DNA from: Acidobacteriota bacterium
Lineage (GTDB): Bacteria; Actinomycetota; Acidimicrobiia; Acidimicrobiales; CADCSY01
NCBI GenBank assembly: GCA_019510095.1
Contig: JAEKLB010000033.1
Location: 1 to 32,616, forward strand
Direction: 5' to 3'
DNA: 32,616 nucleotides
The position numbers and the translations under genes were made by a program. Under the pieces are notes generated by a model. The model made no database searches, had not been told where the DNA came from, and worked only from the letters and a program-made list of their open reading frames with translations. Position 1 is the stretch's first letter, and each line of letters opens with the position of its first letter. Positions 17,722 through 26,143 of this stretch are shown here, in pieces.

Positions 17722-18700
17722 CGAGCCGCGCCCGGAGCGCATCGAGGTCAGCAGCAGCCATGCCAGCGGGGCCGGTGAGGTAGGCCTCGACGCCGCCGTA
17801 GGCCTCGTCGAGCTCCTCGAGGGTCTCCTCCATCGCCCACCGCGGCGCGCCGAGCATGCTGGCCGCGGCCTCGGGGGCCACGCCACCGGCGACGAGATGC
17901 TCGAACGAGTCCTCCTGGTGCTCGCGTCGGCGGTAGCGAGCGGTCAGCTCGTAGTCATCGAGCACGTCGTCCCGGGCCACCCCGACGAGCTCCAGCAGCA
18001 GCGCCGCGGTCAGGCCCGTCCGGTCCTTGCCACCGGCGCAGTGGAACACCGCCGGGAGGCCATCGGGGTCGGTGAGGCCGGTCAGCAACCTGCCGATCAG
18101 GGGACCGGCGTGCTCGAGCATCCCCTTGTAGATCTCCCGCAGGAACCGCTCACCGTCGTGGGCTGACTCGCCCGATCGATCGGACGCAACGCCTTCCTCC
18201 CGAACCCTTGACAGCAGCGCAAGCTGGACCGACGGCATCGGGTTGGGCCGCGCTTCACGCTCGAGATCGCCGCGGAGGTCGTAGACGACGCGCATGCCGA
18301 GCCGCTCGTAGAGCGCAAGGTCGGCGGCGGTGAAGCGATGGAGGGCGTCGGCCCGGAAGACCAGGCCCCAACGCGTCCGCCCACCGCCAGCGGTGAGGTA
18401 GCCACCAAGGTCGCGGAAGTTCGTGACCCCCTCGAAGGGGAGGCGCCGCTCGGCTGCCACCAGCCCGGGGCCGGAACCGGCCGGGGCCACGGACACGTAG
18501 TGGCGGCCGGGACCCAGGCCGTCGAGCCGAACCGAATGCGTCCCGGCGCGCACGGTCACGCTGTGGGCGTGGTCGACGGCTTCGGGTGTGGGACCCGCCG
18601 ACACGTCGACGGCGATGTCGGGGCCCTCGATCTGCCAGGCCACGAGGAGAGCTCCCGCGCCGTCGGGCTCGACGGTCACCTCGGCTACGGCACCATCCAT
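17711..18700 (-). CDS. Tyrosine-protein phosphatase, PtpB-like
   Basis: The 329-residue protein has an N-terminal beta-rich region (about 1-80, DGLGPGRHYVSVAPAG). A protein tyrosine/dual-specificity phosphatase of the bacterial PtpB-like type follows. Motifs are EGVTNFRDLGGY at the domain start, FRADALHRF, VYDLRGDLEREARPNP, and the catalytic P-loop HCAGGKDRTG with Cys221 and Arg227. The helix following (LTAALLLELVGV) and DDYELT are also typical. It removes phosphate from Tyr, Ser/Thr or lipids; the substrate is not predictable. ATG 18700 fits the first ordered strand. It is divergent from the SDR gene at 18818. Confidence 0.88.
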   Translation of the reverse strand: MDGAVAEVTVEPDGAGALLVAWQIEGPDIAVDVSAGPTPEAVDHAHSVTVRAGTHSVRLDGLGPGRHYVSVAPAGSGPGLVAAERRLPFEGVTNFRDLGGYLTAGGGRTRWGLVFRADALHRFTAADLALYERLGMRVVYDLRGDLEREARPNPMPSVQLALLSRVREEGVASDRSGESAHDGERFLREIYKGMLEHAGPLIGRLLTGLTDPDGLPAVFHCAGGKDRTGLTAALLLELVGVARDDVLDDYELTARYRRREHQEDSFEHLVAGGVAPEAAASMLGAPRWAMEETLEELDEAYGGVEAYLTGPAGMAAADLDALRARLVNR

Positions 18701-18774
18701 GGGGCGACGGTAGCCAGCCCAGCGCGCCGGCCGGCCAAGCCCGGGTGAACGGAGCCTGAAAGCGGGCACGCCGG

Positions 18775-18780
18775 TACTGT
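18775..18780 (+). promoter_or_regulatory. Candidate -10 element (TACTGT) for the SDR pair
   Basis: TACTGT fits TANNNT and lies 37 bp before ATG 18818, which has a gacgaggaga ribosome-binding site. The gap also serves the divergent phosphatase gene. Confidence 0.35.
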
Positions 18781-18817
18781 CGCCCGTCGACCGACCAGGG
18801 GACGAGGAGACGCACGA

Positions 18818-19642
18818 ATGGCAGGATCGCTGGAGGGACACGTCGCGCTGGTGACCGGTGCGGGGCGAGGGATCGGCAGGGCCCACGCCCTGTTGATGGC
18901 CGAACGGGGCGCCAAGGTCGTGGTGTGCGACATCGGCGTGGAGCTCGACGGGAGCGGTGCCAACGCCTCGCTGGCCCAGCAGGTGGTCGACGAGATCGTC
19001 GCCGCCGGGGGCTCCGCGGTCGCCGACGGCAGTGACATCTCGACCTTCGCCGGTGCGGCCGGCGCCGTGCAGGCGGGCGCTGACGCCTTCGGCAAGGTCG
19101 ACATCGTCATGAACAACGCCGGCATGGTCGGTGGCGCCACCCTCGAGGAGATCACCGAGGAGACCCTCGGCCGTCAGTTCGCGGTGCATGTCTACGGCAG
19201 CATCGGGACGGCCAAGGCGGCCTGGCCGATGATGAAGGCGCAGGGCTGGGGGCGCGTCATCAACACCGTGTCCGAAGCGGCGTTCCCCAGCAAGATCGCC
19301 GGTGCCGGCGGTGGCCTCGGCTACGGGACCGCCAAGGCCGCGGTGTGGGCGGCCACCTTCGGCCTCGCTGGCCAGGGCGCCGAGCACGGCATCACCGTGA
19401 ACGCCATCTCCCCCGGTGCCTTCACCCGGATGAACGAGGAGCTGTTCAAGAAGGGCCGTCCCGACATCGATCTCGACCCGATGCACGTGGCCCGGGTGGC
19501 GGCGTGGCTGGCGAGCGAGGAGGCCGGTGACGTCACCGGCAAGGTGATCCACGCCGCCGGCGGCCAGCACCGCGAGTACATCATGGCCAGGCACGCCGAC
19601 ACCGAGCTCATGGCCCGGGTGAACAAGGAGGTCGTGGCCTGA
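18818..19642 (+). CDS. Short-chain dehydrogenase/reductase (first of pair)
   Basis: A 274-residue SDR with an NAD(P)-binding loop TGAGRGIGRAHA (residues 13-24), MNNAGM, and the catalytic Ser152 / Tyr169 / Lys173 set. It also has NAISPGAFTRM. An acidic residue after strand two (CDIGVELDG) suggests NAD(H) preference. The extra Gly-rich piece between Ser and Tyr (AGAGGGLG) lengthens that loop, as in the 17-beta-HSD4/MFE-type SDRs active on acyl or steroid substrates; the exact substrate is not known. The stop TGA shares its last base with the ATG of the next SDR gene. A gacgaggaga ribosome-binding site is 9 bp before the ATG. The two enzymes probably act in one pathway. Confidence 0.88.
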   Translation: MAGSLEGHVALVTGAGRGIGRAHALLMAERGAKVVVCDIGVELDGSGANASLAQQVVDEIVAAGGSAVADGSDISTFAGAAGAVQAGADAFGKVDIVMNNAGMVGGATLEEITEETLGRQFAVHVYGSIGTAKAAWPMMKAQGWGRVINTVSEAAFPSKIAGAGGGLGYGTAKAAVWAATFGLAGQGAEHGITVNAISPGAFTRMNEELFKKGRPDIDLDPMHVARVAAWLASEEAGDVTGKVIHAAGGQHREYIMARHADTELMARVNKEVVA

Positions 19643-20478
19643 TGGTCACGACGGCTGAGCTCGATCATCGCGGCACCCGACTCGCCGGGAAGGTGGCGAT
19701 CGTCGTCGGCGGCGGCAGCACCGGGGACATCCCTGGCACCGGCTCGGCGATCGCCATGCTGTTCGCCGCGCAGGGCGCCAAGGTGGCGGTGGTGGGCCGG
19801 ACCCAGGCCAACACCCAGAAGACCGTCGACCTCATCGCCGCAGCAGGCGACACCGCCCTGACCCTGCTGGGCGACACGACGAGCGACGAGGACTGTGGCC
19901 GGATCGTCGCCGCCGTCGCGGCCGAGTGGGGCCAGATCGACATCCTGGTCAACAACGTGGGAACCACGGCCAGCCCGACGATCGCTGACTTCGACGAGGC
20001 GATCTGGGACCAGTCCTTCGACACCAACGTCAAGGCGCCGATCCTGATGACCAAGCACGCCCTCCCCCACCTGAAGGCGCGGGACACAGCGTCGATCGTC
20101 AACATCGGGTCGGTCACCGGGATGCAGACCTCCGGCGGCATCGGCTACGCCACGTCGAAGGGGGCCGTGATGGTGCTCACTCGCGACATGGCGGCGGCAC
20201 TGGGCCCCGACGGCATCCGGGTCAACTGCGTCGTGCCCGGCCACCTCAACACGCCCATCGGCACGCTCCCGGGCGAGGGCCTGCGCCAGCTCCGGCGGGA
20301 TCTGTCGATGTTGCGCATCGAGGGCACCGGCTGGGATGCCGCCTACGCCGCCCTGTTCTTCGCCAGCGACGAGTCCCGGTACATCACCGCGGTCTCGATG
20401 CCGGTCGACGGTGGGGTGACCGGCCTGCTCGCCTTCGCCACCGTCATGCGGCTGAAGGCTGCCGAGGCCCAGGCGTAG
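19642..20478 (+). CDS. Short-chain dehydrogenase/reductase (second of pair)
   Basis: The 278-residue protein is an SDR with an unusual nucleotide loop. The normal TGxxxGIG is VGGGSTGDIPGTGSAIA, with a few extra residues. It keeps NNVGTT (for NNAG), Ser157 and Tyr169-Lys173 in YATSKG. It also has RVNCVVPGHLNTP and the C-terminal VDGGVTG. Arg after strand two (VVGRTQ) would suit NADP(H). ATG 19642 overlaps the previous stop by one base, so the pair is translationally coupled. A tandem of diverged SDRs suggests successive oxidation or reduction of one hydrophobic substrate; this is inferred. It is convergent with the PNPOx-like gene, with an 18-bp gap. Confidence 0.87.
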   Translation: MVTTAELDHRGTRLAGKVAIVVGGGSTGDIPGTGSAIAMLFAAQGAKVAVVGRTQANTQKTVDLIAAAGDTALTLLGDTTSDEDCGRIVAAVAAEWGQIDILVNNVGTTASPTIADFDEAIWDQSFDTNVKAPILMTKHALPHLKARDTASIVNIGSVTGMQTSGGIGYATSKGAVMVLTRDMAAALGPDGIRVNCVVPGHLNTPIGTLPGEGLRQLRRDLSMLRIEGTGWDAAYAALFFASDESRYITAVSMPVDGGVTGLLAFATVMRLKAAEAQA

Positions 20479-20496
20479 CTGTCGCCGACGCCCGAT

Positions 20497-20868
20497 CTAC
20501 GCCGGGTCGGGCGCGACCTCGGCGCAGTCGGAGACGCGCCGACCGGTGTCACTGGTGGCGGTCCGGTGCAGGATCGCGGCCTCGGGCCTGATCCGCAGCC
20601 GCTCGCCGTCGAGGGACGCCACGCCGTCGACCAGGAGGCTGTAGCCGCCGTCCTCGTAGGGCGCCCACAGCAGCGTGACCGCCGGGCGGTCGCCGATGTT
20701 GGCAGCGGTCCGGCGGCCGGCGCCCGCCTCGATCTGCCCATCGTGCCACTCGACGGCGGCCGAGACCACGTGCGGGCGGCCGGTGTCGTTGACGGTGACC
20801 ACGAAGGCGAGGGGCCCGAACTGCTCGGTCTGGGACTGCAGGGCATCGAGATCGACCGGCACGCTCAC
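20497..20868 (-). CDS. Pyridoxamine 5'-phosphate oxidase-like flavin/deazaflavin split-barrel protein
   Basis: The 123-residue protein follows the split-barrel pattern. It has LAFVVTVNDTGRPHVVSAAVEW, then RRTAANIGDRPAVTLLWAP, and YSLLVDGVASLDGERLRIRP. Members bind FMN or, in many actinobacteria, F420. No residue here decides between them, so the cofactor stays open. It lacks the C-terminal part of true PNPOx, so vitamin B6 synthesis is not implied. GTG 20868 or GTG 20862 is the start. It is convergent with the SDR pair and read in the same direction as the small membrane gene at 20911. Confidence 0.75.
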   Translation of the reverse strand: MSVPVDLDALQSQTEQFGPLAFVVTVNDTGRPHVVSAAVEWHDGQIEAGAGRRTAANIGDRPAVTLLWAPYEDGGYSLLVDGVASLDGERLRIRPEAAILHRTATSDTGRRVSDCAEVAPDPA

Positions 20869-20910
20869 GCCCTCAACGGTACGCCTGTGGCCCGCCGGCC
20901 GGGCAACGCC

Positions 20911-21078
20911 TCACATCCCGGTACGGAGGTTCGACCCTGCCGGTGGATTGCGGCTGCTCGGGTTGTCCGGCGCCACGAGGGCGGCAACGCCGACTCCAGC
21001 CCAGAACACGACGGCCAACACGATCAGTGCGATGGCCAGCTTGGTGCCGGAGCTGAGCTCGGAGATGGTTCGCAACAT
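20911..21078 (-). CDS. Small single-pass membrane protein
   Basis: The 55-residue protein MLRTISELSSGTKLAIALIV... has one strongly hydrophobic segment (about 14-36) followed by a Pro/Asn/Ser tail with Arg52. It starts at ATG 21078, 42 bp upstream of the next gene in its direction. No family is recognised. Its short N-terminus, membrane helix and tail suit a membrane-inserted regulator or toxin-like peptide, but there is no further support. The region upstream (21079-21136) separates it from the divergent YHYH gene. Confidence 0.55.
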   Translation of the reverse strand: MLRTISELSSGTKLAIALIVLAVVFWAGVGVAALVAPDNPSSRNPPAGSNLRTGM

Positions 21079-21136
21079 CGCCCGCCAGGATGCCCGCCCA
21101 GCGGGGAGCCGGCAATCCAGGGTCATCTCTGGTCGG

Positions 21137-22240
21137 ATGTACGCGATGCGACGCCCGAGCTCCCTGATCGCTCCCCGCTCGAGGCCATTGCTCCTGGCTG
21201 CCGCCGTGGTGGGCGCGGTGGCCCTCGGCCTGTTGGGCCCCGGCGCGGCGATTGGCAAGACGGCCCGGGGGAAGCGGATCACGACCACGACCAAGCGGCG
21301 GAACGGGGCGACGACGGTGAAGGCGCGCCCGACCACGACGACCACCATCCCGGCAGTTCCGGTCACCGTGCCGATCCTCGGTGGTGCCGCGTCGGTCCGT
21401 CGCCAGGGCCTCGGTGCCGTCGATCTCACCCGACTGCCGCTGGGGACCAACAAGTACGGCTCCAGCGCGGCCCCCGGCTCGGTCTACCGGTGCCCGGCGC
21501 CATCGGGACCCCCGACCCCGAACGACGGCGTCGTCCTGCCGTGGATCAACGGCTCGACGTTCGACCTGGTCCACAAGGTCGCCGTCGCCGGCTCGGTGCC
21601 GTGGTCCGGTGGCGCGTTCGCTGCCACCCCTCAGGGCGCGATGCGAGTGCTGGCCGGGAACGACCTGCCACCGCACACCACCGGGGTGTTCCCGGTGGCT
21701 GTCAGCGACCCGGCGTACAAGTACCGCCCCAACCCGAGCGCCATCGCGGCGAACGGCTTCAGCGTGTCGGTACCGCTGAACCCGTCCGTGGCTGCCGCGC
21801 CGAGCTGCCTCGGCGGCGAGATCGGCGTGACGCTGAACGGCATCGAGCTGTTCAACGCGTTCGATGCCGACGGTCGGGACGCCGTCGCCGAGGAGACGCA
21901 AGACCACTGCGAGGGGCATCCGAATGTGTTCGGCTACCACTACCACTCGATCTCGAACTGCCTGGCCGATCCCGGGAGCGGCCACTCACAGCTCCTCGGG
22001 TACGCGTTCGATGGCTTCGGCATCTTCGGCCACCGCGGTGAGGGCGGCAAGGTCCTCACCAACGCCGACCTCGACGAGTGCCACGGCCACACCCACGCCA
22101 TCACCTGGGACGGCAAGACCACGGTGCTCTACCACTACCACGCGACCTGGGAGTTCCCGTACGTGATCGGGTGCTTCCGTGGCACCTCGACGGTGCGTTC
22201 CCCGGCATTCGGGACCGGCGGCGAAGGACCGCGTCGCTAG
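21137..22240 (+). CDS. Secreted YHYH-domain protein
   Basis: The 367-residue protein begins with a basic N-terminus and a signal-type segment (SRPLLLAAAVVGAVALGLLG). A Thr-rich linker (TTTTTKRR and TTTTTIPAVP) leads to a large folded domain with two YHYH motifs, at residues 267-270 (FGYHYHSIS) and 332-335 (LYHYHATW). Other marks are EETQDHCEGHP, FDGFGIFG and the ECHGHTHAITW stretch. The motif set matches the YHYH family, found in secreted proteins of unknown role; the His/Cys-rich pattern suggests metal binding, but this is inferred. Start ATG 21137 is used; ATG 21146 is possible. The gene ends 4 bp inside the convergent DUF5522 gene. Confidence 0.85.
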   Translation: MYAMRRPSSLIAPRSRPLLLAAAVVGAVALGLLGPGAAIGKTARGKRITTTTKRRNGATTVKARPTTTTTIPAVPVTVPILGGAASVRRQGLGAVDLTRLPLGTNKYGSSAAPGSVYRCPAPSGPPTPNDGVVLPWINGSTFDLVHKVAVAGSVPWSGGAFAATPQGAMRVLAGNDLPPHTTGVFPVAVSDPAYKYRPNPSAIAANGFSVSVPLNPSVAAAPSCLGGEIGVTLNGIELFNAFDADGRDAVAEETQDHCEGHPNVFGYHYHSISNCLADPGSGHSQLLGYAFDGFGIFGHRGEGGKVLTNADLDECHGHTHAITWDGKTTVLYHYHATWEFPYVIGCFRGTSTVRSPAFGTGGEGPRR

Positions 22241-22398
22241 TCGTCGTACGGGCAGTGGCGGCACCGGTTGTCGCAGCAGTGACCGCGGGTGAGCAGGAAC
22301 GCCGCAGTGAAGACGTCGAAGCCGGTTGCCGGGTCGACGTAGGTGTCGTCGCCACGTTCGGCTGCCGCCGCGTGCGCCCGCTCGACCACCGGCTCCAC
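22237..22398 (-). CDS. DUF5522-type small Cys-rich protein
   Basis: The 53-residue protein has YVDPATGFDVFTAAFLLTRG and CCDNRCRHCPYDD, the DUF5522 pattern. It is a small protein with a C-terminal cysteine cluster (C-C-x3-C-x2-C), probably metal-binding. GTG 22398 is taken as the start because TACCGT (a TANNNT -10) stands exactly seven bases before it on the minus strand, fitting a leaderless start. An ATG at 22437 would instead share its CATG with the start of the lipoprotein gene on the other strand. It is convergent with and overlaps the YHYH gene. Confidence 0.72.
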   Translation of the reverse strand: MEPVVERAHAAAAERGDDTYVDPATGFDVFTAAFLLTRGHCCDNRCRHCPYDD

Positions 22399-22435
22399 GC
22401 GGATGACGGTACGCGCTCGGGACAGACTCTGAGCC

Positions 22436-22723
22436 ATGTGGCGGCGGCTCTCGGCTCTGATGCTCATCATGTCGATCGGCTCGTGCTCGTCGGCCAACGC
22501 CGGGCTGACCGACAGTGAGCGTCAGGCGCTGGTCGACAGCTGCACGGCAGCGACCGCGTCGGGACGCAGTTCCTTCCCACTCACGGCGTGCGACCGCATC
22601 GTCGCGGTCATCGCCGAGGATGCCAAGACCTTCGGCTGCACGTCTGACGACGCGCAACGACTCCTGACGGCAGCCCTGGCCGACGACAAGCCCGCCGTCC
22701 GCCGGATCGAGCGCGCCTGCTAG
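22436..22723 (+). CDS. Small putative lipoprotein or secreted protein
   Basis: The 95-residue protein starts MWRRLSALMLIMSIGSCSS, a basic start, a hydrophobic core and a lipobox-like SIGSC with Cys17. The mature part has two further Cys pairs' worth of thiols (C36, C52, C69, C95) that could form disulfides outside the membrane, and helical acidic segments (DSERQALVDSCTAA). No family is recognised. ATG 22436 is the only start giving the signal peptide. The gene is on the opposite strand to the DUF5522 gene, with overlapping start regions. A 158-bp gap with an inverted repeat separates it from the histidine kinase. Confidence 0.65.
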   Translation: MWRRLSALMLIMSIGSCSSANAGLTDSERQALVDSCTAATASGRSSFPLTACDRIVAVIAEDAKTFGCTSDDAQRLLTAALADDKPAVRRIERAC

Positions 22724-22777
22724 CTGCTCGCCGCTCTGCTCAGCGACGACGGGAGCGAACGGAGTTCGCAAACAGGA

Positions 22778-22821
22778 CTGCTGGGCGAGAACTGCACAAA
22801 CCCTTGCGCTTCGCTCAGCAG
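22778..22821 (+). terminator. Inverted repeat after the lipoprotein gene
   Basis: CTGCTGGGCGA (22778-22788) pairs with TCGCTCAGCAG (22811-22821) over 11 positions, with one G-T wobble and a 22-nt loop. It may end the lipoprotein transcript or lie in the leader of the histidine kinase. No T-run follows. Confidence 0.3.
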
Positions 22822-22881
22822 AGGTGCAGCATCGCCACACAGCTGACGCATCCCCGCCGGCGTAGCTGGCGTAGGAGGGCA

Positions 22882-24837
22882 GTGACCACGACCGAGGGCA
22901 TGTTCGAGGCGCTGGTGGAAACCGCGCCCGACGCCATGGTCGCGGTCGACGCCGGCGGCCGGATCGTGTTGGCAAACGCCCAGGCCGGCCTGTTGTTTGG
23001 CTACCACCGATCGGAGATGATCGGCCAGCACGTCGAGATGCTGGTGCCGGATGGGGCTCGTTCCCTGCATCCCCGACGTCGAGCGGCGTACGCCGCGAAT
23101 CCGACGACACGATCGATGGGTGCTGGCACGGAACTAGCCGCCCGCCGCAAGGACGGCAGTGAGTTTCCGGCGGAGATCTCGCTGTCGTCGATTCAGACGG
23201 CCGATGGGGTGTTGGTGTCGGCCGCGGTCAGGGACGTCACTGAACGCAAGCGGGCCGAGGCGAAGTTCCGCGGCTTGTTGGAGGCGGCCCCCGACGCGAT
23301 CATCGGGGTGGATTCGTCGGGGCGGATCGCGTTGGTCAACGCGCAGGCCGAGCGGCTGTTCGGCTATGCCCGCGACGAGTTGGTCGGCGAGTTGGTCGAC
23401 CTTCTGGTCCCCGACGCCGTACGAGGCGTGCACCCGGCCAAGCGAGACAGCTACTTCACCGATCCCTTCCCGCGGCCCATGGGCGCCGGCATGCAGCTGG
23501 CGGGCAGGCGCAAGGACGGCACCGAGTTCCCGGCGGAGATCTCGCTTTCGTCGATCGAGACCGAAGACGGTGTCCTCGTCTCCGCCGCGGTGCGCGACGT
23601 GACCGAGCGCCTCGAAGCGCAGGCCGAGCGTGAACGACTCCGCGCTGCGGCGGAACGGGAGCGAATCGAGGCGCAGCTTCAGCAGTCCCAACGGCTCGAG
23701 AGCCTGGGGCAGCTTGCTGGCGGGGTGGCGCACGACTTCAACAACCTGTTGGCGGCGATCCTGAACTTCTCGGCGTTTGTCGCCGAAGAGCTGGGGGTGC
23801 TCGCCAGCGAGGGCCACGCTGAGCGGTACGACCAGATCCTGGATGACGTGGGCCAGATCAGCCGGGCGGCGGACCGGGCCACGGAGCTCACCCATCAGCT
23901 CCTGGCGTTCGGCCGGCGGGAGGTGGTCGCACCGCGAGTGCTCGACCTCAACCACGTGGTTGTCGAGGTGGAGCAGCTGCTGCACCGGACCATCGGCGAA
24001 CATGTCGAGCTGGTCACGTCGCTTGGCGACGACCTCTGGCGCATACGGGCTGATCCGGGCCAGCTCGAGCAGGTCCTCATGAACCTGGCGGTCAACGCGC
24101 GCGACGCCATGCCGGGCGGGGGGATCCTGACCATTGAGACCGGGAACCTGTTCGTCGATGACGCCTACGCGGCGGGGATGCCCGGCCTCCTGGCGGGTCG
24201 GCATGTGAGGATCGCGGTCAGCGACACCGGCCAGGGGATGTCGAAGGACGTCAAGGAGCGGGCATTCGAGCCGTTCTTCTCTACCAAGCCCAAGGGCGAG
24301 GGAACCGGGCTGGGCCTGGCAACCGTCTACGGGATCGTCACCCAGGCCGAGGGACACGCCCACATCTACTCCGAGCCCGGGTTCGGCACCACCATCACCG
24401 CGTTGTTCCCAGCCACCGACGAACACGCGCTCGAGCCCGAGGCCAGGACGCGAGGAGTCCACGCGAGGGGTGGTGAGACGATCCTCGTGGTCGAGGACGA
24501 GGCGTTGCTGCGGACGGTGACCGAGCGGATCTTGAACCGGAACAGCTACCGGGTGCTGCTTGCAGCCACGGGTGCCGACGCGCTCGAGCTGGTGGAGAAG
24601 TACGACGGAACGATCCACCTCCTGCTCTCTGACGTGGTGATGCCGCAGATGCTGGGCAAGGAGGTCGCCTCCCGGATCAGTGAGCTGCGACCGGGGATCA
24701 AGGTGCTGTACATGTCGGGCTATGCCCAGCCCGTCCTGGCCTCCCAGGGGACGCTCGACCCTGGTGTGGTCCTCCTCGGAAAGCCGTTCACCGAGTCCGA
24801 ACTCCTGAGCAAGCTGCGAGAGGTGCTCGACTCGTAA
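22882..24837 (+). CDS. Hybrid histidine kinase: PAS-PAS-HisKA-HATPase-receiver
   Basis: The 651-residue protein has two PAS domains (about 5-125 and 130-245) that are near copies of each other (KDGSEFPAEISLSSI and KDGTEFPAEISLSSI). A coiled coil (about 250-280) leads to the HisKA box GGVAHDFNN with phosphoacceptor His284. The ATPase domain shows NLAVNARDAMPGGG, SDTGQGM, FEPFFSTK and GTGLGLATVYGI. A C-terminal receiver has Asp584 in LLLSDVVMP and a Lys in LGKPF. There is no membrane segment, so it senses a cytoplasmic signal such as redox or a ligand in the PAS domains. GTG 22882 follows aggaggg with short spacing; ATG 22900 is possible. The stop shares one base with the next ATG. Confidence 0.92.
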   Translation: MTTTEGMFEALVETAPDAMVAVDAGGRIVLANAQAGLLFGYHRSEMIGQHVEMLVPDGARSLHPRRRAAYAANPTTRSMGAGTELAARRKDGSEFPAEISLSSIQTADGVLVSAAVRDVTERKRAEAKFRGLLEAAPDAIIGVDSSGRIALVNAQAERLFGYARDELVGELVDLLVPDAVRGVHPAKRDSYFTDPFPRPMGAGMQLAGRRKDGTEFPAEISLSSIETEDGVLVSAAVRDVTERLEAQAERERLRAAAERERIEAQLQQSQRLESLGQLAGGVAHDFNNLLAAILNFSAFVAEELGVLASEGHAERYDQILDDVGQISRAADRATELTHQLLAFGRREVVAPRVLDLNHVVVEVEQLLHRTIGEHVELVTSLGDDLWRIRADPGQLEQVLMNLAVNARDAMPGGGILTIETGNLFVDDAYAAGMPGLLAGRHVRIAVSDTGQGMSKDVKERAFEPFFSTKPKGEGTGLGLATVYGIVTQAEGHAHIYSEPGFGTTITALFPATDEHALEPEARTRGVHARGGETILVVEDEALLRTVTERILNRNSYRVLLAATGADALELVEKYDGTIHLLLSDVVMPQMLGKEVASRISELRPGIKVLYMSGYAQPVLASQGTLDPGVVLLGKPFTESELLSKLREVLDS

Positions 24838-26006
24838 TGAGTCCTCCTCCGGACCACACCAGAACGCGGGTCTTGGTCATCGACGACCACGAGATGGTCG
24901 CCCAGAGCATCGTCCGCATCCTCCAGAGCGATCCAACGATCCAGGCGCTGGGTTGGTGCTCCACCGCGGAAGACGGGCTGGCGCGGGCCAGGGCGGAGCT
25001 TCCCGACATCGTTGTGATGGACTTCGTACTTCCCGACATGGACGGCGCGGCCGCGACCCGCATGCTGCGAGCCGAGCTACCGGACACCAAGGTGATCATG
25101 CTCAGCGGCTCGGACCGGCCCGGCGCCTACTTCGCCGCCAGAGAGGCGGGCGTCGCCGGGTGGGTCCGCAAGACCCGGGCACTCCAAGAGCTTGTCGTCG
25201 TCGTCCGCCACGTCGCTGACGGCGAACCCGTCATCGACGAGGAGATCGCCGAGCTTCCCGCACCCCACGATCTGGTCGTGCACTACCAGCCCGTGGTCGA
25301 GATCGAATCTCGACGAATCGTCGGATTCGAAGCCCTTGTTCGCTGGGCGCATCCGACCCGTGGCCTGCTGGGGCCGAACGAGTTCCTTCCACTCGCCGAG
25401 GACACCGGCTTCATCATCGAGATCGGGCGCCACGTCGGTGCCACCGCCCTCGGCCAGATCGCGACCTGGCAACACCGATACCCCGGCACCCCGCCGTTGT
25501 GGATGAGCGTCAACCTCTCCGTCGCCGGTCTCACCGCCCCGACGTTCCTGCCCGAGCTCACCGCCGGCATTCAGGCGGCAGGCATCGACCCGGGGGACGT
25601 GGTGTTCGAGATCACCGAGACCGTGCTCCTCGAGGAGACCGACGAGAACCTCGCCCACCTCACCGCCATGAAGGACATCGGTGTTCGCCTCGCCCTCGAC
25701 GACTTCGGCACCGCGTTCTCCTCCCTCTCCTATCTCCGCACCTTTCCGTTCGACTACCTCAAGATCGACAACAGCTTCACCGCCGAGCTTCCGTCCAACC
25801 CCCGCTCGAGGCTTCTCGTCGAGGCAGTCGCGCAGATGGCCGACTCCCTCGGCATGCGGGCCATTGCCGAAGGCGTCGAGCGGGAAGACCAGGCCGACGC
25901 CCTCCGCTCAGCGGGGTGGCGCTACGCGCAGGGGTACCTCTACTCGCGACCGCTCGAGCCCTCCTTCATCGAGCTCCAACTCGACGAGCAGGCCGCCGAG
26001 GCCTAG
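24837..26006 (+). CDS. Receiver-EAL protein (c-di-GMP phosphodiesterase response regulator)
   Basis: The 389-residue protein has an N-terminal receiver (acidic pocket IDDHE, phosphoacceptor Asp62 in VVMDFVLPDMDG, Lys in WVRKT). An EAL domain follows (about 145-385). The catalytic set is visible: EAL at 165-167 (FEALVRWAHP), NLS, ITET, the DDFGTAFSSLSYL loop, LKIDNSF, EGVE and QGYLYSRP. It should thus be an active phosphodiesterase that converts c-di-GMP to pGpG, switched by phosphorylation. No output DNA-binding helix is present. It overlaps the kinase stop by one base, so the kinase and regulator are made together. A 6-bp stem (26008-26034) after the stop is a weak terminator. Confidence 0.93.
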   Translation: MSPPPDHTRTRVLVIDDHEMVAQSIVRILQSDPTIQALGWCSTAEDGLARARAELPDIVVMDFVLPDMDGAAATRMLRAELPDTKVIMLSGSDRPGAYFAAREAGVAGWVRKTRALQELVVVVRHVADGEPVIDEEIAELPAPHDLVVHYQPVVEIESRRIVGFEALVRWAHPTRGLLGPNEFLPLAEDTGFIIEIGRHVGATALGQIATWQHRYPGTPPLWMSVNLSVAGLTAPTFLPELTAGIQAAGIDPGDVVFEITETVLLEETDENLAHLTAMKDIGVRLALDDFGTAFSSLSYLRTFPFDYLKIDNSFTAELPSNPRSRLLVEAVAQMADSLGMRAIAEGVEREDQADALRSAGWRYAQGYLYSRPLEPSFIELQLDEQAAEA

Positions 26007-26100
26007 CAGCGGCTTCTCCAGGCGATGGGCCGCTCGGCTCCCCTGGCGACTGGTCTGCCCCGGAGAGTCTCGCGGGGACTGCCTCTACCAGCATTTCAAC

Positions 26101-26143
26101 GTCGGGCTGGCGAGATTCGAACTCGCGACCTCTTGACCCCCAG
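26101..26143 (-). repeat. tRNA-Pro(GGG) 3' fragment, left attachment-site repeat
   Basis: Read on the minus strand the 43 bases give an anticodon loop CTGGGGG, 3' anticodon strand TCAAG, variable loop AGGTC, T arm GCGAG-TTCGAAT-CTCGC, acceptor CAGCCCG, then A and C. That is positions 32-74 of a tRNA-Pro(GGG). The 5' half next to it (higher coordinates) does not pair with TCAAG or CAGCCCG, so this is a fragment, not a working tRNA. An identical copy lies at 28583. Confidence 0.8.

Noticed and set aside
20566-22041. 491-residue plus frame over PNPOx-like and YHYH genes
   Set aside because: Low-complexity frame crossing two genes that have clear family motifs in other frames.
23134-24618. 494-residue minus-strand frame over the histidine kinase
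   Set aside because: Antisense shadow; the plus frame carries all kinase boxes.
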